From Melanocharis versteri (lineage: Eukaryota; Chordata; Aves; Passeriformes; Melanocharitidae), in NCBI GenBank assembly GCA_013397845.1, contig VZTG01002133.1, positions 6,842 through 70,841 on the forward strand: 64,000 bases of DNA, in the 5' to 3' direction. The translations under genes were made by a program, and so were the position numbers. The notes below the pieces were generated by a model. That model had not been told where the DNA came from. It saw only the letters and a program-made list of their open reading frames with translations, and did not search any database. This document shows positions 25,201 to 37,905 of the stretch, in pieces (position 1 is the first letter of the stretch; every line of letters starts with the position of its first letter).

Positions 25201-28200
25201 TTTCTTTAAGATTACCTCCTTGCAAGACTGAATCTCACTCTTAATAATTAGATAATCCTAAGACCTACTCAGTTGTCTCCTAAAAACAGGCAAACAACAA
25301 AAATAGCTGTCCAAGGGGTCCAATCTAATTTAACGTTGTAGGGAACATCATTACTCTCAAAGCAATTCCTGCCTTCCCTACTGATGGAAGTGCTTGGGAT
25401 CTCTCAGTGCCAGCAGCATGAGGTAATGTAACTACTCTAGCATAGAGCATGACATCAGATCTGTCACTGCAAGCCAGAAAATCCATCACATTGAGGCTTG
25501 TTTCCCTCAAATAGTCATTTACTACATATCACTGAGCTGCTGATTTAATATTTATGCAAATTCTTCAAGATACTGTACTGGGCCATGTATCAGAGACAAT
25601 CTGTGCACAGGCAACTCATCTAAGAGGATGAGAAAAGTCCTGAATACATAAAGGAACACTTGTATCTTCTTTAGCCATAGGTCCATCTTCAGTACATGGC
25701 TGCTTTTGAGAGCTCCATGAGTGATATTTTGGAAAGCCTGCACTTGTCTAGACCGGTATTTAGTGCTGCAGATCTCAGGATTCAGAGTCAGTGATGGGCT
25801 TGAGGTCCTGAGGAGGGAGAGTCCGACAGAAGGACATAAGCAGTTGTGTAGTCCTAAAACCAGAGAAATCCTTGCACATCAGAAGGCATTTGGATGGTTC
25901 ACTATGGGAGCAGGGCTGTGCAGCAGCACGACGGGCACAGACAGCCCCTGGGAGGCAGGTGGGAGCTCCCAGCTAAGCTCAGGGTTTTTCCACTGCTCGA
26001 GAGCCTGAGGACCAGATGTGCTGGGTTACAGAGGACAAGAGAAATCAGAGGGAAGTCCTTTCCCTTTGCATTCTCCCCATTCCCCTCAAGGAAGGTTGTC
26101 TGGATATGTCCAAACACAGTCACCTGACTGTGGTTTCTCAATTCCAGTTTCCTCCCCAGCATGATTTCTAAATTGGAAGCCCAGTACAAACCCAATTGCC
26201 TTTCAAATTGGTCTGCTTGGTGGAGCAATAAAAAAAAATCTCAGATGCCACACTGTCAATCAGTCTGGCCCTTACACAACTGTGAGCTCTGCTCTTACAT
26301 AAATGTCACAAATGCCATAATTAGTATCAGCTCTTGCCATAGGAGTGGATCAGAATCTGTGTTATTTGATCATTTGTTTTTGATCAAAACTCACTTTTGG
26401 AAAAGCAAAAAAAGATAAAAGTAAGAAAATTCACTTTGATCAGGACTTATTTTGCATAATCTTGATTATAAGACTTCATCTGTGTTTGCAAACTCCAACA
26501 GTGGTATCTGACTTACACCTTACTGTACCAAGTAATTCCTAAAATAAGCATAAAATTAAAATCCCCTTAAGTCTTGAAGTTTTAAAAGTATTTGGGATAT
26601 AGACAGTGTTTAACTAGCACCTTCTCCCTTGGAGTTATTACACTGATATTATTATTCCTGTCATGTTCTGTCAGCTTAATTGGATAATAACTGCCGTCAG
26701 ATTATTGCCTTGTAAGTGCGTACAAGCACCTAACAATGTTTATGCACAGAACCCCATATGCCTTGCTGGTTAAATGGGAACATCATATTTTGAATGTGCA
26801 GCCAGGGCTGGTGAGTTGCTTCACGAGTGCAGATCACAGAGGAAAGAGCAGGACAGAGGGTAAATTAATGAGGACGCTGATATCTGACCGCTGATCACTG
26901 CTGCTAATGAGAGAAGTGAGAACTGATGCTTTACAGCACAAGGTCTGCTCCTGGCCATGGCTATCCATGATCCATCTTTTTCCTTCTTGCCTTGTGCTTG
27001 TTGGATCCACAGAGCAGGGAGCAGAGAGGAAACCTGAGTATAGGCACTGGTAATTTGGGCTTTCCCCTCCACAAACTGTGCCTGTATTGTATTTTACAGC
27101 ACAACAGGTTTCCAGGTCACGTGCCAGGGAAGAAAAGGCAATTAGAGCTTTTTGCTTCCTAGTCTGGCAGAAATCACAGAAAACAGGTAAAGTGCAGTGA
27201 CCTCAGTCCAGCTGCCGGGCATAGGTCAGACCCAAATCAGTCAAAATTCTCAACAACTCCACTGATTTATGTAGCTTATCATTAACATAGAAAACAGATC
27301 ATACACATTTCTTTTATTGTAATGTCCTAGATTCTAGAGACACTGGGCAAAACCCACGACAGCACTTTGCCATCATTTATATTAAAGTTAAGCACAATCT
27401 GAGAGCAATAGCACTGTAAGCTCTCACTGAGGAGTTATCAAATGCTCACTTTGTATAATGCAGTATAAGCTTGATTTGCATCAGTTTAATATTTTATATG
27501 TAGGGGAGCTCTTTCCAGAGGGTTCCAGATAGTTTCTCACAGAGAAATTGAGAGAGAGCTATAATTTTAATTACAATATCAAAGTAAATACTCTTTTTCT
27601 CTTATTTTAGGGAAAAGTTCCTCCTCCTACTGTACACTGAGGTAGATTTAAAAGAAGAAAAGGTTCAGTTGACACACTCTAAACTTATGTTTTCCCCAGC
27701 TGAGCTCATTCTATTTCACAGAAGTCTGAATCCTGCAGGAGAAAACTGAAAACATAGACCAATCTTCAAGCACTAATGTAAATGATTGGTTCTGACACCA
27801 ATAAAGGCATGTTGTTTTCCCTCCAGGTTGCCTACTTTTCACATAGGCGAGAAGGATTAAAGACATAAGATTGGTCTTCATGTGGGGAGTTGATGATAAC
27901 CTGCCTTCTCAGAGGGGTTTGATTGTCTCTGAACATGTGCAAAGGAAAAAAAGCACAAGCAACTTCAAGAAGCAGACTGTTTTGCAAAAGGTTTTTTGTC
28001 TTTTAGCTGAAATGTTTTTAAGGGAATCAGTGTTGGATTATCTATTTTGATGATAAAGGTAGATTTCTCTTTTAATACATAGTAACCAAGGGCCTTCAGT
28101 GCTCAATGCAAAATGAAAAAGTCCTCGTTCGTTGGTTTAAATCCTGGCTAATTGCACTCAAACCGTAACTCTGATTGTGAGTTCTAAAAGCACCAACTGA

Positions 28201-29364
28201 TGAAGAAAAAGTAAGAATTTCAGAACCTCAAACACTACATGTAAGGACAGTACTCAATCCATATCTCTCAATCAACACAAAATCTCTGGATAACAGGACA
28301 ACGCATGCTAGGGAGGCTCAAAAAAAGAATATCTTCTAAGAGATATTCTGCCAAATATCTCTCAATGTCATTTGGTGGATATCTCTCACTCCACAAGGCA
28401 GCCAGTATATGACCCAAGGAAATTTCAGGCCTCTGAAGCACTTTGCAGTTCCTGGTGATTAAGAGCATCCCCAGTATCACACTGGTCTCGTGTTTACTAT
28501 GGCAACCTAGAAGTACTTTGATTTCAAATAATGGCCACTAAATCAACAGTTGGGGATGAACCATTTCAATGACTTATAAAATATCTGACATTCCCTAAGA
28601 AGATTCCACTTAAGAAGCTGAAGAAGGGGGGAGGAGGGAAAAAAAAGAGTAAAATAGTGTGAACTTGTGATTTCTTTTCCATGCAAATAATTACAGAAGA
28701 AGCATTTCTAAGGTTATAACCACATCTCAGAATCCTAAATGTTCAGATGAGGAGTGAAAGGTTAGATATAAGTATGAATATTTTCATTACATTGTATGAA
28801 ATTCAAGGGAATAGTGGCTTACTAACTGCAGGAGCATGGATTGGTCAACACATCATTAAGAGATACTTGCTTGAAAGCCTCCAGCTTACACTGAAGAAGT
28901 GTGCTTGTAATCTCTTTACCTGCCATGTATTTCATTTATTTACAGCAATACGGAAGTGTTCAGTACAAATCAGGCATACCAGAATGAAATACATCTGCAG
29001 TGTCAGGTGGTGTGTGAAATTGTACTGCTCTGAACAGTTATGCTCTCAGGAAAGGAATCAGTAAACAACTCACCACGCCACTTTGCATGGCTCTAGGACT
29101 CACTGTACATAAATAAGTCTTTCATGCAAAGTGAGAAATTTACATTCTGAAGGAGAAATTTCAGATCCTCGTCTCTGCCTTAGTTTTCAGTTGTCTCCGA
29201 GATGAAATAGTGCTGAGCAGATGTATAGGCAGATTCTTAAGGTATTTTGCCTGGTGTGCTTGGGAACGTGCCACAAAACAAGCCTCGTTTATTTTTAGAT
29301 ACCCTCAACTTTATTTATTGATTTAGGAGGATATGAGGAATGGGCATAAGCAAAGAGAGTTTTG
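16222..29364 (+). other. PEX5L: Intron 1 after exon 1b: no gene seen
   Basis: About 13 kb without a supportable exon. Composition is AT-rich with modestly GC-richer patches at about 20030-20290, 23200-23360 and 25900-26110. Their open frames (up to 108 codons, on both strands) have no recognisable domains. I searched by eye for the expected exon 2 coding sequence and did not find it. No CR1 copy was recognised in this block. Confidence 0.55.
26430..26790. promoter_or_regulatory. Candidate conserved non-coding element
   Basis: The stretch has balanced AT-rich composition without repeats and contains TAATTGGATAAT-like homeodomain motifs near 26678. A CTTGTA/TACAAG inverted pair lies near 26709-26726. 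This kind of texture is common in conserved intronic enhancers, but conservation cannot be judged from one sequence. Confidence 0.15.
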
Positions 29365-29450
29365 TGAAAATGGTATCTTTTATTAGATTAGCTGATACAG
29401 CTTGAAAAAAGCAAGTATGCTTTTGGGTACAAGCTGCTTTCTTCAGCAAA
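29365..29450 (-). repeat. Ancient amniote interspersed repeat tail
   Basis: Read on the - strand the segment runs CTGAAGAAAGCAGCTTG, then AAAAGCA-ACTTGC, then GCTAATCTAATAAAAGATACC. I recognise this order (CTGAAGAAGG, AAAAGCTTG, TTGGTCTAATAAAAGATATTACC) as an old interspersed repeat seen widely in amniotes. I cannot name the family with confidence. No coding potential. Confidence 0.4.
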
Positions 29451-30120
29451 ATCTAACTCAATATAGGCAATTTCAGTTTAATCTTATTACATTGATAACA
29501 ATGTTATTATGAAATAACTGTGGAAATCAGTAAAAAGAGGGGCATTTTGAAGGTTTCTTTATTTATTTTGAAATATCAAACTTCCATGTAAAGCCAAATG
29601 AAACTCCTTGGTCCAGATTATGGGGGGGAAAAGCACAAGATTTCTTCTAACCCCTCCTATGCTCCTTTCCTCGAAGACCTGGCTGTGGCTATTGTTCTGA
29701 GTGGGATCTCCTACAAAAGTAATAGTTACTCTGAAGTTTCCATACAACAGCAAAGACTCTGTTGCCAGTAATGTTCCACTTTACTAAACTCATAAGATAA
29801 GCAGTGAAATACCATTGCCTTGCACGGTCTTGTTCCTCCTGCAGATCCTGTTAGAAAAAGACTGTGGGAGCAGCATGTGGGAGATATCCAAGTCTGGATT
29901 GCTGGTGTGACTGTGCCACACCGAGAAACAAAGTGCAGTGAGTAAAAGGCCATCGCTATTGAGAGATCCAATAGTGACAGAGAACCTGCACTTAAGATGA
30001 AGAGAAGGAGAAGGAGCCAAGCAAGGCTAGGGAGAAACTGCTGAGGCCAGTAGGGAAAGGTCAGGAGAGGAATAAAGGCAGATTGCCTGAAAGCTAAGAG
30101 ATGTAAAGAAAGACTTATAA

Positions 30121-30158
30121 ATTGATGAGAGGAGAGAAAATTGATGAGAGTAGAGAAA
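30121..30158. repeat. 19-base tandem duplication
   Basis: Two adjacent 19-base units, attgatgagaggagagaaa and attgatgagagtagagaaa, differ at one base. They look like a simple recent slippage duplication in purine-rich DNA. Confidence 0.85.
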
Positions 30159-31159
30159 ATACCAGATAGCAATCCCGTTAATAAGTGGAGACCAGCCTCC
30201 ATGGTGATTCCTGGCAGTGCCACTAATAGCTGACAATTAGATTTTTCCACAGCAAAACATAACTGAACAACCAAGCAAAAATAAACAATTTTTTAAAAGT
30301 CAGCAGAAAAAAAACGCAGCAGTGTCAGTCAAAATTACCCTAATTAATTTATGTCTAATTAGATGTGAGAGTCCAAAGAACCGGGTACTTATTAGGCAAA
30401 CTACAGCAAGCAAATTAAGTGCAGCTCTGATTATTGCACCAGCACAATGTTTTTACTCATCTTCATCAAGCACAAGACTTTGCTGTCTTCTAATTCTTTC
30501 TGACTCTGTTGCTGAAAAACTCCTTCCTGAAAGCAGGACCATGAAAGTGGCATTTAGGCTGAGAAAGGCTAGAGGCTTTGCAACCTATCTCAGAAAGATC
30601 ATCCTAAGCACACAAGGCTGCAGAAAAAGAAAATGATGCAGGTGAAAGAAAGGATCCAAAGGAGCATCAAAGCTGACAATCGTAGGACTGCATGGGAGGA
30701 ATGTGGAGAGTGTCACTGCGTACAGAGGGTGACACTGTTCTCTCTTTTCTTTCCGTCCTGTCCAGGCTTCAGCTTCCATCCAAGTTCATTAATAGAAAAT
30801 ATTTCCATTCACTATTCATTAAGTTGAAAATGAATAGGGGGGAAAATTCTGGCTGGTTTTATTTCTGTCTCTGGTATTAGCGAGCTGCAGAAACCGCAGG
30901 CGAGTTATTTATCACCTTGTAATGAGACACCGCCTGAAATACTGAGGGAGAAGGCAGTGCATTTCAAGTGCCTCTAGAGGCTTCAAGGAAACAGAATAAC
31001 ATTGCATCTAGATGGGAGCAGAGGCAGGTTCACTCAGCTCAGATAGGTCTGGTCTTAGCTGGGTTTACTATACAGCAGGAGCAGAAATGGATATGGCCAC
31101 CCATCCCAGCTCCTCTCTGCCCTTGTGGTTGTACACATAGTGGGATGAATGGTGTGGGT

Positions 31160-31310
31160 TTAGAGCTTGCCTCCGAGCTAGAACAAACAAAGGATATTTC
31201 TGTATCTCCTCTGCTTTTGTACTTTTACTTCTCTTTGCTTTGAATTAGCTCATCTGTAAAACGGGACCAAAATAGTTCTCTCCTGTACCTGCAAGTGTTG
31301 CTGTGGCTGT
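31160..31310 (+). repeat. MIR-like SINE remnant
   Basis: The phrase CTCATCTGTAAAACGGGACC at about 31248-31267 and the following AAAATAGT...TACCTGCAAGTGTTGCTGTGG match the order of the MIR 3' region (CTCATCTGTAAAATGGGG, then ATAATAGTACCTACCTC and GGGTTGTTGTG). The upstream half is too diverged to trace. Confidence 0.4.
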
Positions 31311-33419
31311 GCAGCTCAAGTGCTGCAGAAGGTCGTGTGAAGTTCTGCTTAACAAGGAAGACAGAAGTCAGAGCTCTTTATTTACAGCCTTTCATCCAGC
31401 AGTACTCTGCTCTGCTGCCCTATCTGGTGTGATCTTTAGTAAGCTGTTTCATTTGTGTTTTGACATGTGCTTTTCAAACTGCATCATTAAAAGCACAGCT
31501 TGTTTGCTCCATGTACTATTGGCAGCGATTCTGATCATTTGAGCAACCATTTTATTTTATTATTGTGAATATTCTGAAAATTGTTGTGGATAAAACAATG
31601 CTTTAAAAAAACAAAGGAAGGAAGAGATGAAATCTTGGGAAAACACTTGCTCATTAGGATTCTAATCTTTCCATGAAGCACCTGGTCAGGGCAGGAGAAG
31701 CACAGAGGCACAGTGGTGCTGAACAGGGCATCATCCAACACACAAGTGTTGCATTGTGTCCTGAAATCCTCAGCTCAAGCTGTGCCCCAGACACCCGAGG
31801 CAAATGCGTGCCTGAAATCACCATTCACAGTCATTCAGAGCTGGAGCTGCTCAGGAAATCCACTGCTCACAAAAGGCAGGTTTGGCTTATTACTGAGCCA
31901 GAGGAAACATTTCTTCAGATCTCCTTCCCAGGAATCCAATACCCAACACGTTGCTGCTAAACTGGGGTGGCCTAATTCCCCCTCCCAAACTACAGGAAAC
32001 AGAGGAGCAGCAGTGCCCTCTCCAGCACTTCAGGCTCCAGAAGAGATGTTCCCCATTCCAGAGGGTGTCTGCGGAATCCACAACAACATCTGCCACCTTC
32101 AAGGTGTCCCCAAGCCAGCAGATGTAGGACAATCTGCTGTATTAATGGAGTTTTCATTCCTTCCTGCCGAATCTGCTCCACTGTGCATGGAGTTGATTAA
32201 ATATTCATAGCACCAGTCAGAAAAGGGATAAAAGCAAACTTGGATATAACCCAGCGGACGAAGTAGTTATGCTGGAAAGAAAAACACCTGAGTTTTGGTC
32301 TTTCTTTTGCTGATTATTTGAAAATAAAAAATGAAGTGTTCAGTAAAGCAAGGGTCTGAAACTCAGGGTATTCTCTTCTTAGTTTTTCTTCCACTAGGTT
32401 TTCTCTATATTGGTAAACAGGGCTTTCTACAGTCCGCTGAAAAACATTTTTTCCGTACAAATTAGAGTTGTTTCAGTAAAAAAGTAGTAAGAATGGCTTC
32501 CCACTACAGGAGAATATCCTACAGTTTAGTGTGTGAGCTCTCTGATGGAGTGAGGAAGATTAAATAATTTTGGAAAATGGAAAGAGTGGGGTACAGGATG
32601 ATTATTCCAACCATGGTACTCCTGGGTGAAATAGAAGGATGCTGTGTGAACATGATATGCTCCACAAAGGCATCCCAGATTAAACCAAGCAGGCAAAAAA
32701 GACACAAGAACATTTATTTCGTGAATTTTACAGATGCAGAATGAGACCTATCAAGATGAGAATGTCCAGAAGTACAACTTAGGTAATTGAGAAACTGCAA
32801 AATGATTCATTTTAGTGTAGGACCTCCTTTCTCTGCCAAAAAAACCCAAACTCTCTGAAACAAACAAAGAACCTTTACCTCATTCAGAAGCTCTTTGGGC
32901 AAGACAGCATTTGTTTAGACAAATTGAATTTAGAACTTGCATGACTGGAGTAGAAATTTTCTATCTAAAATCTGCCCACCTAGAGAAAATTGTCACAAGA
33001 AAAGAAAGGCAGTGCATAGAAGAGGACATGTATACAGTATATAATTAATACTCAATTAATTTGAAAAATAACCATTCTGTTGACTGAGCTTTGGAGACTG
33101 TGTGAAGTTTAAGGGGTATGAACCATCTTGCTGTAAAGCCACATAGCAGGGGAGAAGATCTCACAAGCACTCATGAGCTTTGCAGCGCAGACAGCATGTG
33201 GATGTCCCCCACATCCAACACACGGGGAGTGGTACAGACACAATAAAATCATGGTAACTTACATATTGTTGGAATCTTGGCTGAAATGGTGGCAGGTGGG
33301 CCCTAATACCTGAGACTGACTGCGAAAAACAGCTGTAGCGAGGAGAAGAGAGAACTTCTCTTAGCACTGTGCTGTAAGTTGCACATTCTTAACTTTAGTA
33401 CTATATTAATTGCTCTCAT

Positions 33420-33700
33420 TTTTCAATGTTTAACACACAAAGTGAAGAACAAAATCATTTAGGCGATTCAGTCCGAGTAATTAGCTATTTTACATCCTTT
33501 TTATTGTGAAATAATCTGGTCCTTCATTTTATGACTTGGAAAACCATTCACTATCAATTTAGTGATAATATATTAATAATTGTGTGATGTTCCCAGCAGT
33601 TTCAATGGATGATGTCACATCCGCAGAACAGCTTATTATCAAGAGAACAAATCTGAGATGCAAATCAGTGAGAATTTAATTATGTTAAAAAAGACAGATG
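33420..33700. promoter_or_regulatory. Candidate conserved non-coding element
   Basis: AT-rich, repeat-free sequence contains an octamer ATGCAAAT at 33658-33665, a CRE-like TGATGTCA at 33610-33617 and several TAATTA/ATTAAT-type homeodomain cores within 280 bases. No ORF or splice structure explains it. Enhancer function is inference from motif density only. Confidence 0.18.
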
Positions 33701-35301
33701 CTCTGCCATTCACCGAGCCATCTACTGACAGCATTCAATAAAACACAAATTGAATGCACATTTTTACACGCAACTGTCACTTCCTCATCTGCATCAGTTG
33801 TCCCCTTCCTGTACACGTGCTCCTGGTTTAATAAACAAAACATCCACATACAGCGAATGCCAGCTGACTTCCATCCACAACTGTGTACCACAAAAGGAGC
33901 TTTCCTCCATAAATTTCATTTTTATTGTTGTTGCATCATTTTCCATTTTCACCAATTTGATTTTTGGTCTCATTCTGTTCTTTTTAAAACAGCCAGCTTC
34001 TAGAGTCACACCTCTTTTGATTCTGGAAAAATGTGTTTAGCTTTTTTGGTTGTGGAGAGGAACTTTAAAATGTAGACTTAACAAGTCACAAAGCAAGTAG
34101 AATAACTGACAGTTTTATTTTTACTATCTCATTATTTTTAATGAGTTAGTTCATATTCCCAAAGAATTCAGAAATTCTTGACTTTCAGTGCCATGTTAGG
34201 ACAACACTGAATCTAAATCTGCAATGTTGTTTTCAGAGAGCAAATTTTCAGAAGATACAGACCTGCAAGTAGGACTAGTTCAGGAATTTGAAAGTATAAA
34301 ATTCCTCAGATTGAAAATACTTGTGTGTGCAAGGGGAGCCACAAACATACTCCTAGAGTGCTCGAGCACATACAAAAAAGAATTATTTATTTGTGTGCTC
34401 ATTTGTTTCTATAAAAGAGCAATGTTTAAACTGCTTTGATTTTGCTTCACTCAGAACTACAAATAAAACAACTGAAAAAACAGAACTTATTTTCTTTTAA
34501 AAGCAAGAGTGGAAGTACCTTTAAACTTAGTGACTGAAGAGAGAGCTACTCAAATAACAAAATGTTTTTATAATGAGAATGTTCATTGAAACCTGACTGA
34601 TGCCATGTAAATCTAAGTAACAGCAAGCTGAAAAAATCTCTTCTGGTCTTTTTCGCTGTAAATGGGCTTTTCCACATCCACATCTCACTCAGCTGAAAAT
34701 TGCCTTCACAGAGGTGAACACAGCATTTATTCTGGCCATGACACAACAGGACAGATTAATCAGGTTACTTCTTCCCTCCCTAGAACTGCCTGGATCATTC
34801 TTTCCCTCTGATCTCTCCTAGCCCCCAATTCCAACCCTGAAAAGCATCTTACAGTAAGCAGCCCTTCTGTGCTTAAGTCCAAAGTAGTCAGATGTGAATC
34901 ACAATTCAAGGCTTTTCTGCAGCTTCTCTCAGCTGTTCCAACAGTATTTGGCTTTGAAAGACATCTCAATGTACATTAAGCTGGGGAAATGTCTAGGGAT
35001 TGATTATTATCAGCGAGCTGTAGATGTTTTTCCCTATTCATCCTGTTTAGTTTATCTTCATAACCTGAAAGACTGTGTAAAAGATTAGCTACATAAACTA
35101 ATTAGCTGTTACCAAGTCTGCATTCCAAAGAGGGATCTGCTTCTTCATGAAAGCTGCAAGGAGCAGGTGACTGGTGGTGTCTTTGAGCAAGTTAATTTAC
35201 ACTGGGCTTTAATCTAGAACAGTCTTTTAAGTTCTCACCTTTTTCTTGTGATGGGTACATGCAGCAAGGCACCCCTCGTTGAAGGGGACAGGAATGCTGA
35301 T

Positions 35302-35380
35302 AAATGCAAATTACCATGCTGTGAAAAGTTGTATCAGATTTATTGCAATGCGGGAAGCATGAATGTTGAGATTTGCATTT
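35302..35380. promoter_or_regulatory. Inverted octamer pair, candidate regulatory element
   Basis: AAATGCAAAT at 35302-35311 and its exact reverse complement ATTTGCATTT at 35371-35380 frame a 59-base spacer. Each contains the POU/octamer core ATGCAAAT. They could be paired POU-factor sites in a neural enhancer, or chance. Confidence 0.22.
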
Positions 35381-36775
35381 AATATGCAGAACAGTTTCTA
35401 TTAGAGCAGGCTGAGCACAGATAAATTAGTGTGGGTTTTGGATATTTCTCTTTAAACATTTTTCAGCCATTAGTGTCTTGTAATCACCCACTGACTTTCA
35501 GCTTCAATCTGTGCTTTTCTGACCCTGCACCTGGTACCAAGATCCAAAGTTTCCAGCCCCTACACTGTTCAAGTCCTAACCAGACACATGCACGTGTGCA
35601 GCAGACATCTCCTTTAATACTGCCTTTGCTGTTCTTCTCTTGCTTTGTGCTGAAATCAATAAAAAGCCTTAATGTGAATCGAAAAAGCAGCATTTGAATC
35701 TGACATCAACAGACAGCTTTAATTAGGATTGGAAGTACGAAGTTTTCTCTTTTGTGGCCAAACTGTTCTCTCAGTTTCAACTCCTCCGAGCTAAATCCTC
35801 GTGGACAATCCTTTATGACCAAACTTTGCACTGTATGTGTTACAAGAATTCGCATTAACAATCATTTAGCTGAAAATTAATGTAAATTAGAAAGTTTGGT
35901 GTATTATAGATATATTTTTTTTTCCTATCAGAGTATATTTCAGTATGTAGATTTCAGCTGGCTTGAGAGAATAAACTTCACAACTGTGGAAAATACGTAT
36001 TCTTGCTATGCTTTCTCCAGCATAATAATGTGTAGTCTCAACAATTTTGTGTCCTCTTTGGTAAAAACTGCAAAGGCTCAGTGTATTGTAATCTACTGTG
36101 AATTCAGCATCTGTTTGTGATATTCTCAGCAGGAAAAGTTGTTTCTTTTCATCACCTGCAGATGCAATTATACCAACAAGGCCTGCAAAGTGCTCAGATA
36201 TGAGATGTTTAAGCTTAGCGAAAACCCTGAAATGAAATGTTACTTTTGTCGTAAAAAAAGATCCCTTGGGTTCTCCTGTTCAGAGCCCTTTAGCTTGAGA
36301 GTAAATATCATGTAAATGTAGTAGTTTGCACCTTTGTTTCACCTTCCATCCAAGCCTCTCAATTCGCTCTGCAAACATAGCTGGATTAAGTATTCCAACA
36401 GGGAGAAGCATCCTGCCAAAGCAGAACACCCCAGAGATCACACTCACACATTGGGTTCTGTGTGTCTACCACTGTTCGTGCACAAACATGCTAACACTGT
36501 ACATAAAAAAATAGAAGCTTAAACTTTTCCAAGCTAACATGCGTATTTTCAAAATAAATGTGAGAATACGTGAAGATTTGGACCTGCTCATCACAATCAG
36601 ATCTGAGTGTTCGTGAGGACGTGTCAGTGCACGGTTCAGAGAGGGTTCAGAACCGTATTCCCCACAAATAAAAAAAACATTCTCACACTCACAGCCTTTA
36701 GATAAATTTGTCAAAAGTAAGTGTAAAATTAAGGACACTGTGGGCTTAGACACGTGAAATTGTCATGAGTGAGTT

Positions 36776-36930
36776 AACGCAAGGGTTCACTCTCCCAGAC
36801 TGCACCAAATAGAAAACAACCCCAGTTACTTCATCAGTTCCACAGGATCCTGNCAACGCAAGGATTCACTCTCAAATAAAAAACAACCCCAGTTACTTCA
36901 GCCATTCTTCATCAGTTCCACAGGATCCTG
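36776..36930. repeat. Imperfect tandem duplication across an assembly N
   Basis: Copy 1 (36776-36852) and copy 2 (36855-36930) share AACGCAAGG-TTCACTCTC, AACAACCCCAGTTACTTCA and ATCAGTTCCACAGGATCCTG. They differ by two indels: CCAGACTGCACC only in copy 1, GCCATTCTTC only in copy 2. The only N of the window (36853) sits at the junction. This is the typical look of two overlapping contig ends that were not merged, or of two haplotypes. A real duplication is possible. Confidence 0.85.
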
Positions 36931-36942
36931 TAAGTGTTGATG

Positions 36943-37461
36943 TTGGAGGAACCTCTAGAGATTATGAAGATGTCTGCTAGGAGAAGAGTCAACTAAAGCA
37001 AGTTGCCAAGGGCAGTGTCCATTGGGATTTTGAGTATCTCCAAGGATGGAGAGCCCACAGCCTCTCTAGGCAACCTGTTCTGGTGCTCTCTCCAACTATC
37101 CCTAAAATTTAAGATTCTCCAGTTCTCTTCATCGTCTTCACTGCCCTTTGCTGGACTCAATTTGGTGCCCACCAGGAACTCCCTAGCTCTTTTCTGCCAA
37201 GCTCCTTTCTAGCTGGACACCCCGCGGTCTCTGCTGGTGCAGGGGGTTATTCCTTCACCAGGTCCAGGACTTTGCTTTGTTGAGCTCAGGAGCTCATTTT
37301 TCCAGCCTCTTGAGATCCCTCTGAACAGCAGCACGAGCCTTTGGTGACCCAGGCACTCCCAATTCAGTGTCTGCAGCCCTGCTGGGCTCACCGTGGCCCA
37401 TCAGCCAGGACATTAATGGAGGTGTTTAACAGTGTTCATCCACTATTGATCCCTGGGGTAG
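36943..37461 (-). mobile_element. Avian CR1 LINE fragment, internally deleted
   Basis: Read along the + strand it follows reverse-complement CR1 in order. The order is GGAACCTCTAGAGATTAT, GTCAACTAAAGCAAGTTGCC, ATTGGGATTTTGAGTATCTC, CCTCTCTAGGCAACCTGTTC, TTTGCTGGACTC, then the GGGGTTATTCCTTCACC block, CCAGGACTTTGCTTTGTTGA, CAGCCTCTTGAGATCCCTCTG, and GATCCCTGGGGTA at the right end. Parts between these blocks are missing compared with full CR1, and the 3' tail is absent. The short open frames within are LINE debris. Confidence 0.85.
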
Positions 37462-37804
37462 ACGAGCAGACATGGAGTGTTTTCCTACAGCTCAAGCAAT
37501 TTATTTCTGTCTGAGCCTTAGTCCCACTTCATTAAGTGCCCACAGATGAGGCTTTGCAGTATTCACAGAATCACCAAACAACAATCTTCCCAGCTTTCTT
37601 TAGGATCAGCAACCTAATCCTTGTAAATAACTTTAAAAATATCAAAAAACCCTTATCTGCATCTTTTGGTAACTAAAATCTTGGGAAAAATCTAACAGGA
37701 ATTGTGTTTTAAATGAAATGTCAGCTGCCAAAAGGTCTGCCACTTTTGAAATTTTTATTCTTACCTTGTAAATGGGCAAATAGCTACCACTGTACATTTA
37801 GTGG

Positions 37805-37905
37805 TGACAAATGGAAACAATAAAAACCTGGGCAAAGTTTCACAAAAAGATTGTAGCAGAGCCAGGAGCTGAACCTAATCACATTGATTTAAGCATCATT
37901 CCTTT
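37805..37905 (-). repeat. MIR-like SINE remnant
   Basis: The run GGCAAAGTTTCACAAAAAG, then GCAGAGCCAGGAGCTGAACC, resembles reverse-complement MIR (CAAGGTCACACAGCAAG, then GCAGAGCTGGGACTAGAACC). It is short and diverged. Confidence 0.35.

Larger units (their letters stand above)
29451..36775 (+). other. PEX5L: Intron 1 continued: no gene seen
   Basis: Mostly unique AT-rich sequence. It includes the longest open frame of the window (29726-30274, - strand, 182 codons), discussed as a doubtful ORF, a short tandem duplication at 30121-30158, a MIR-like remnant near 31160-31310, and two candidate regulatory stretches. The overlapping frames at 31673-32210 on both strands have no recognisable domain. 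Confidence 0.5.
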
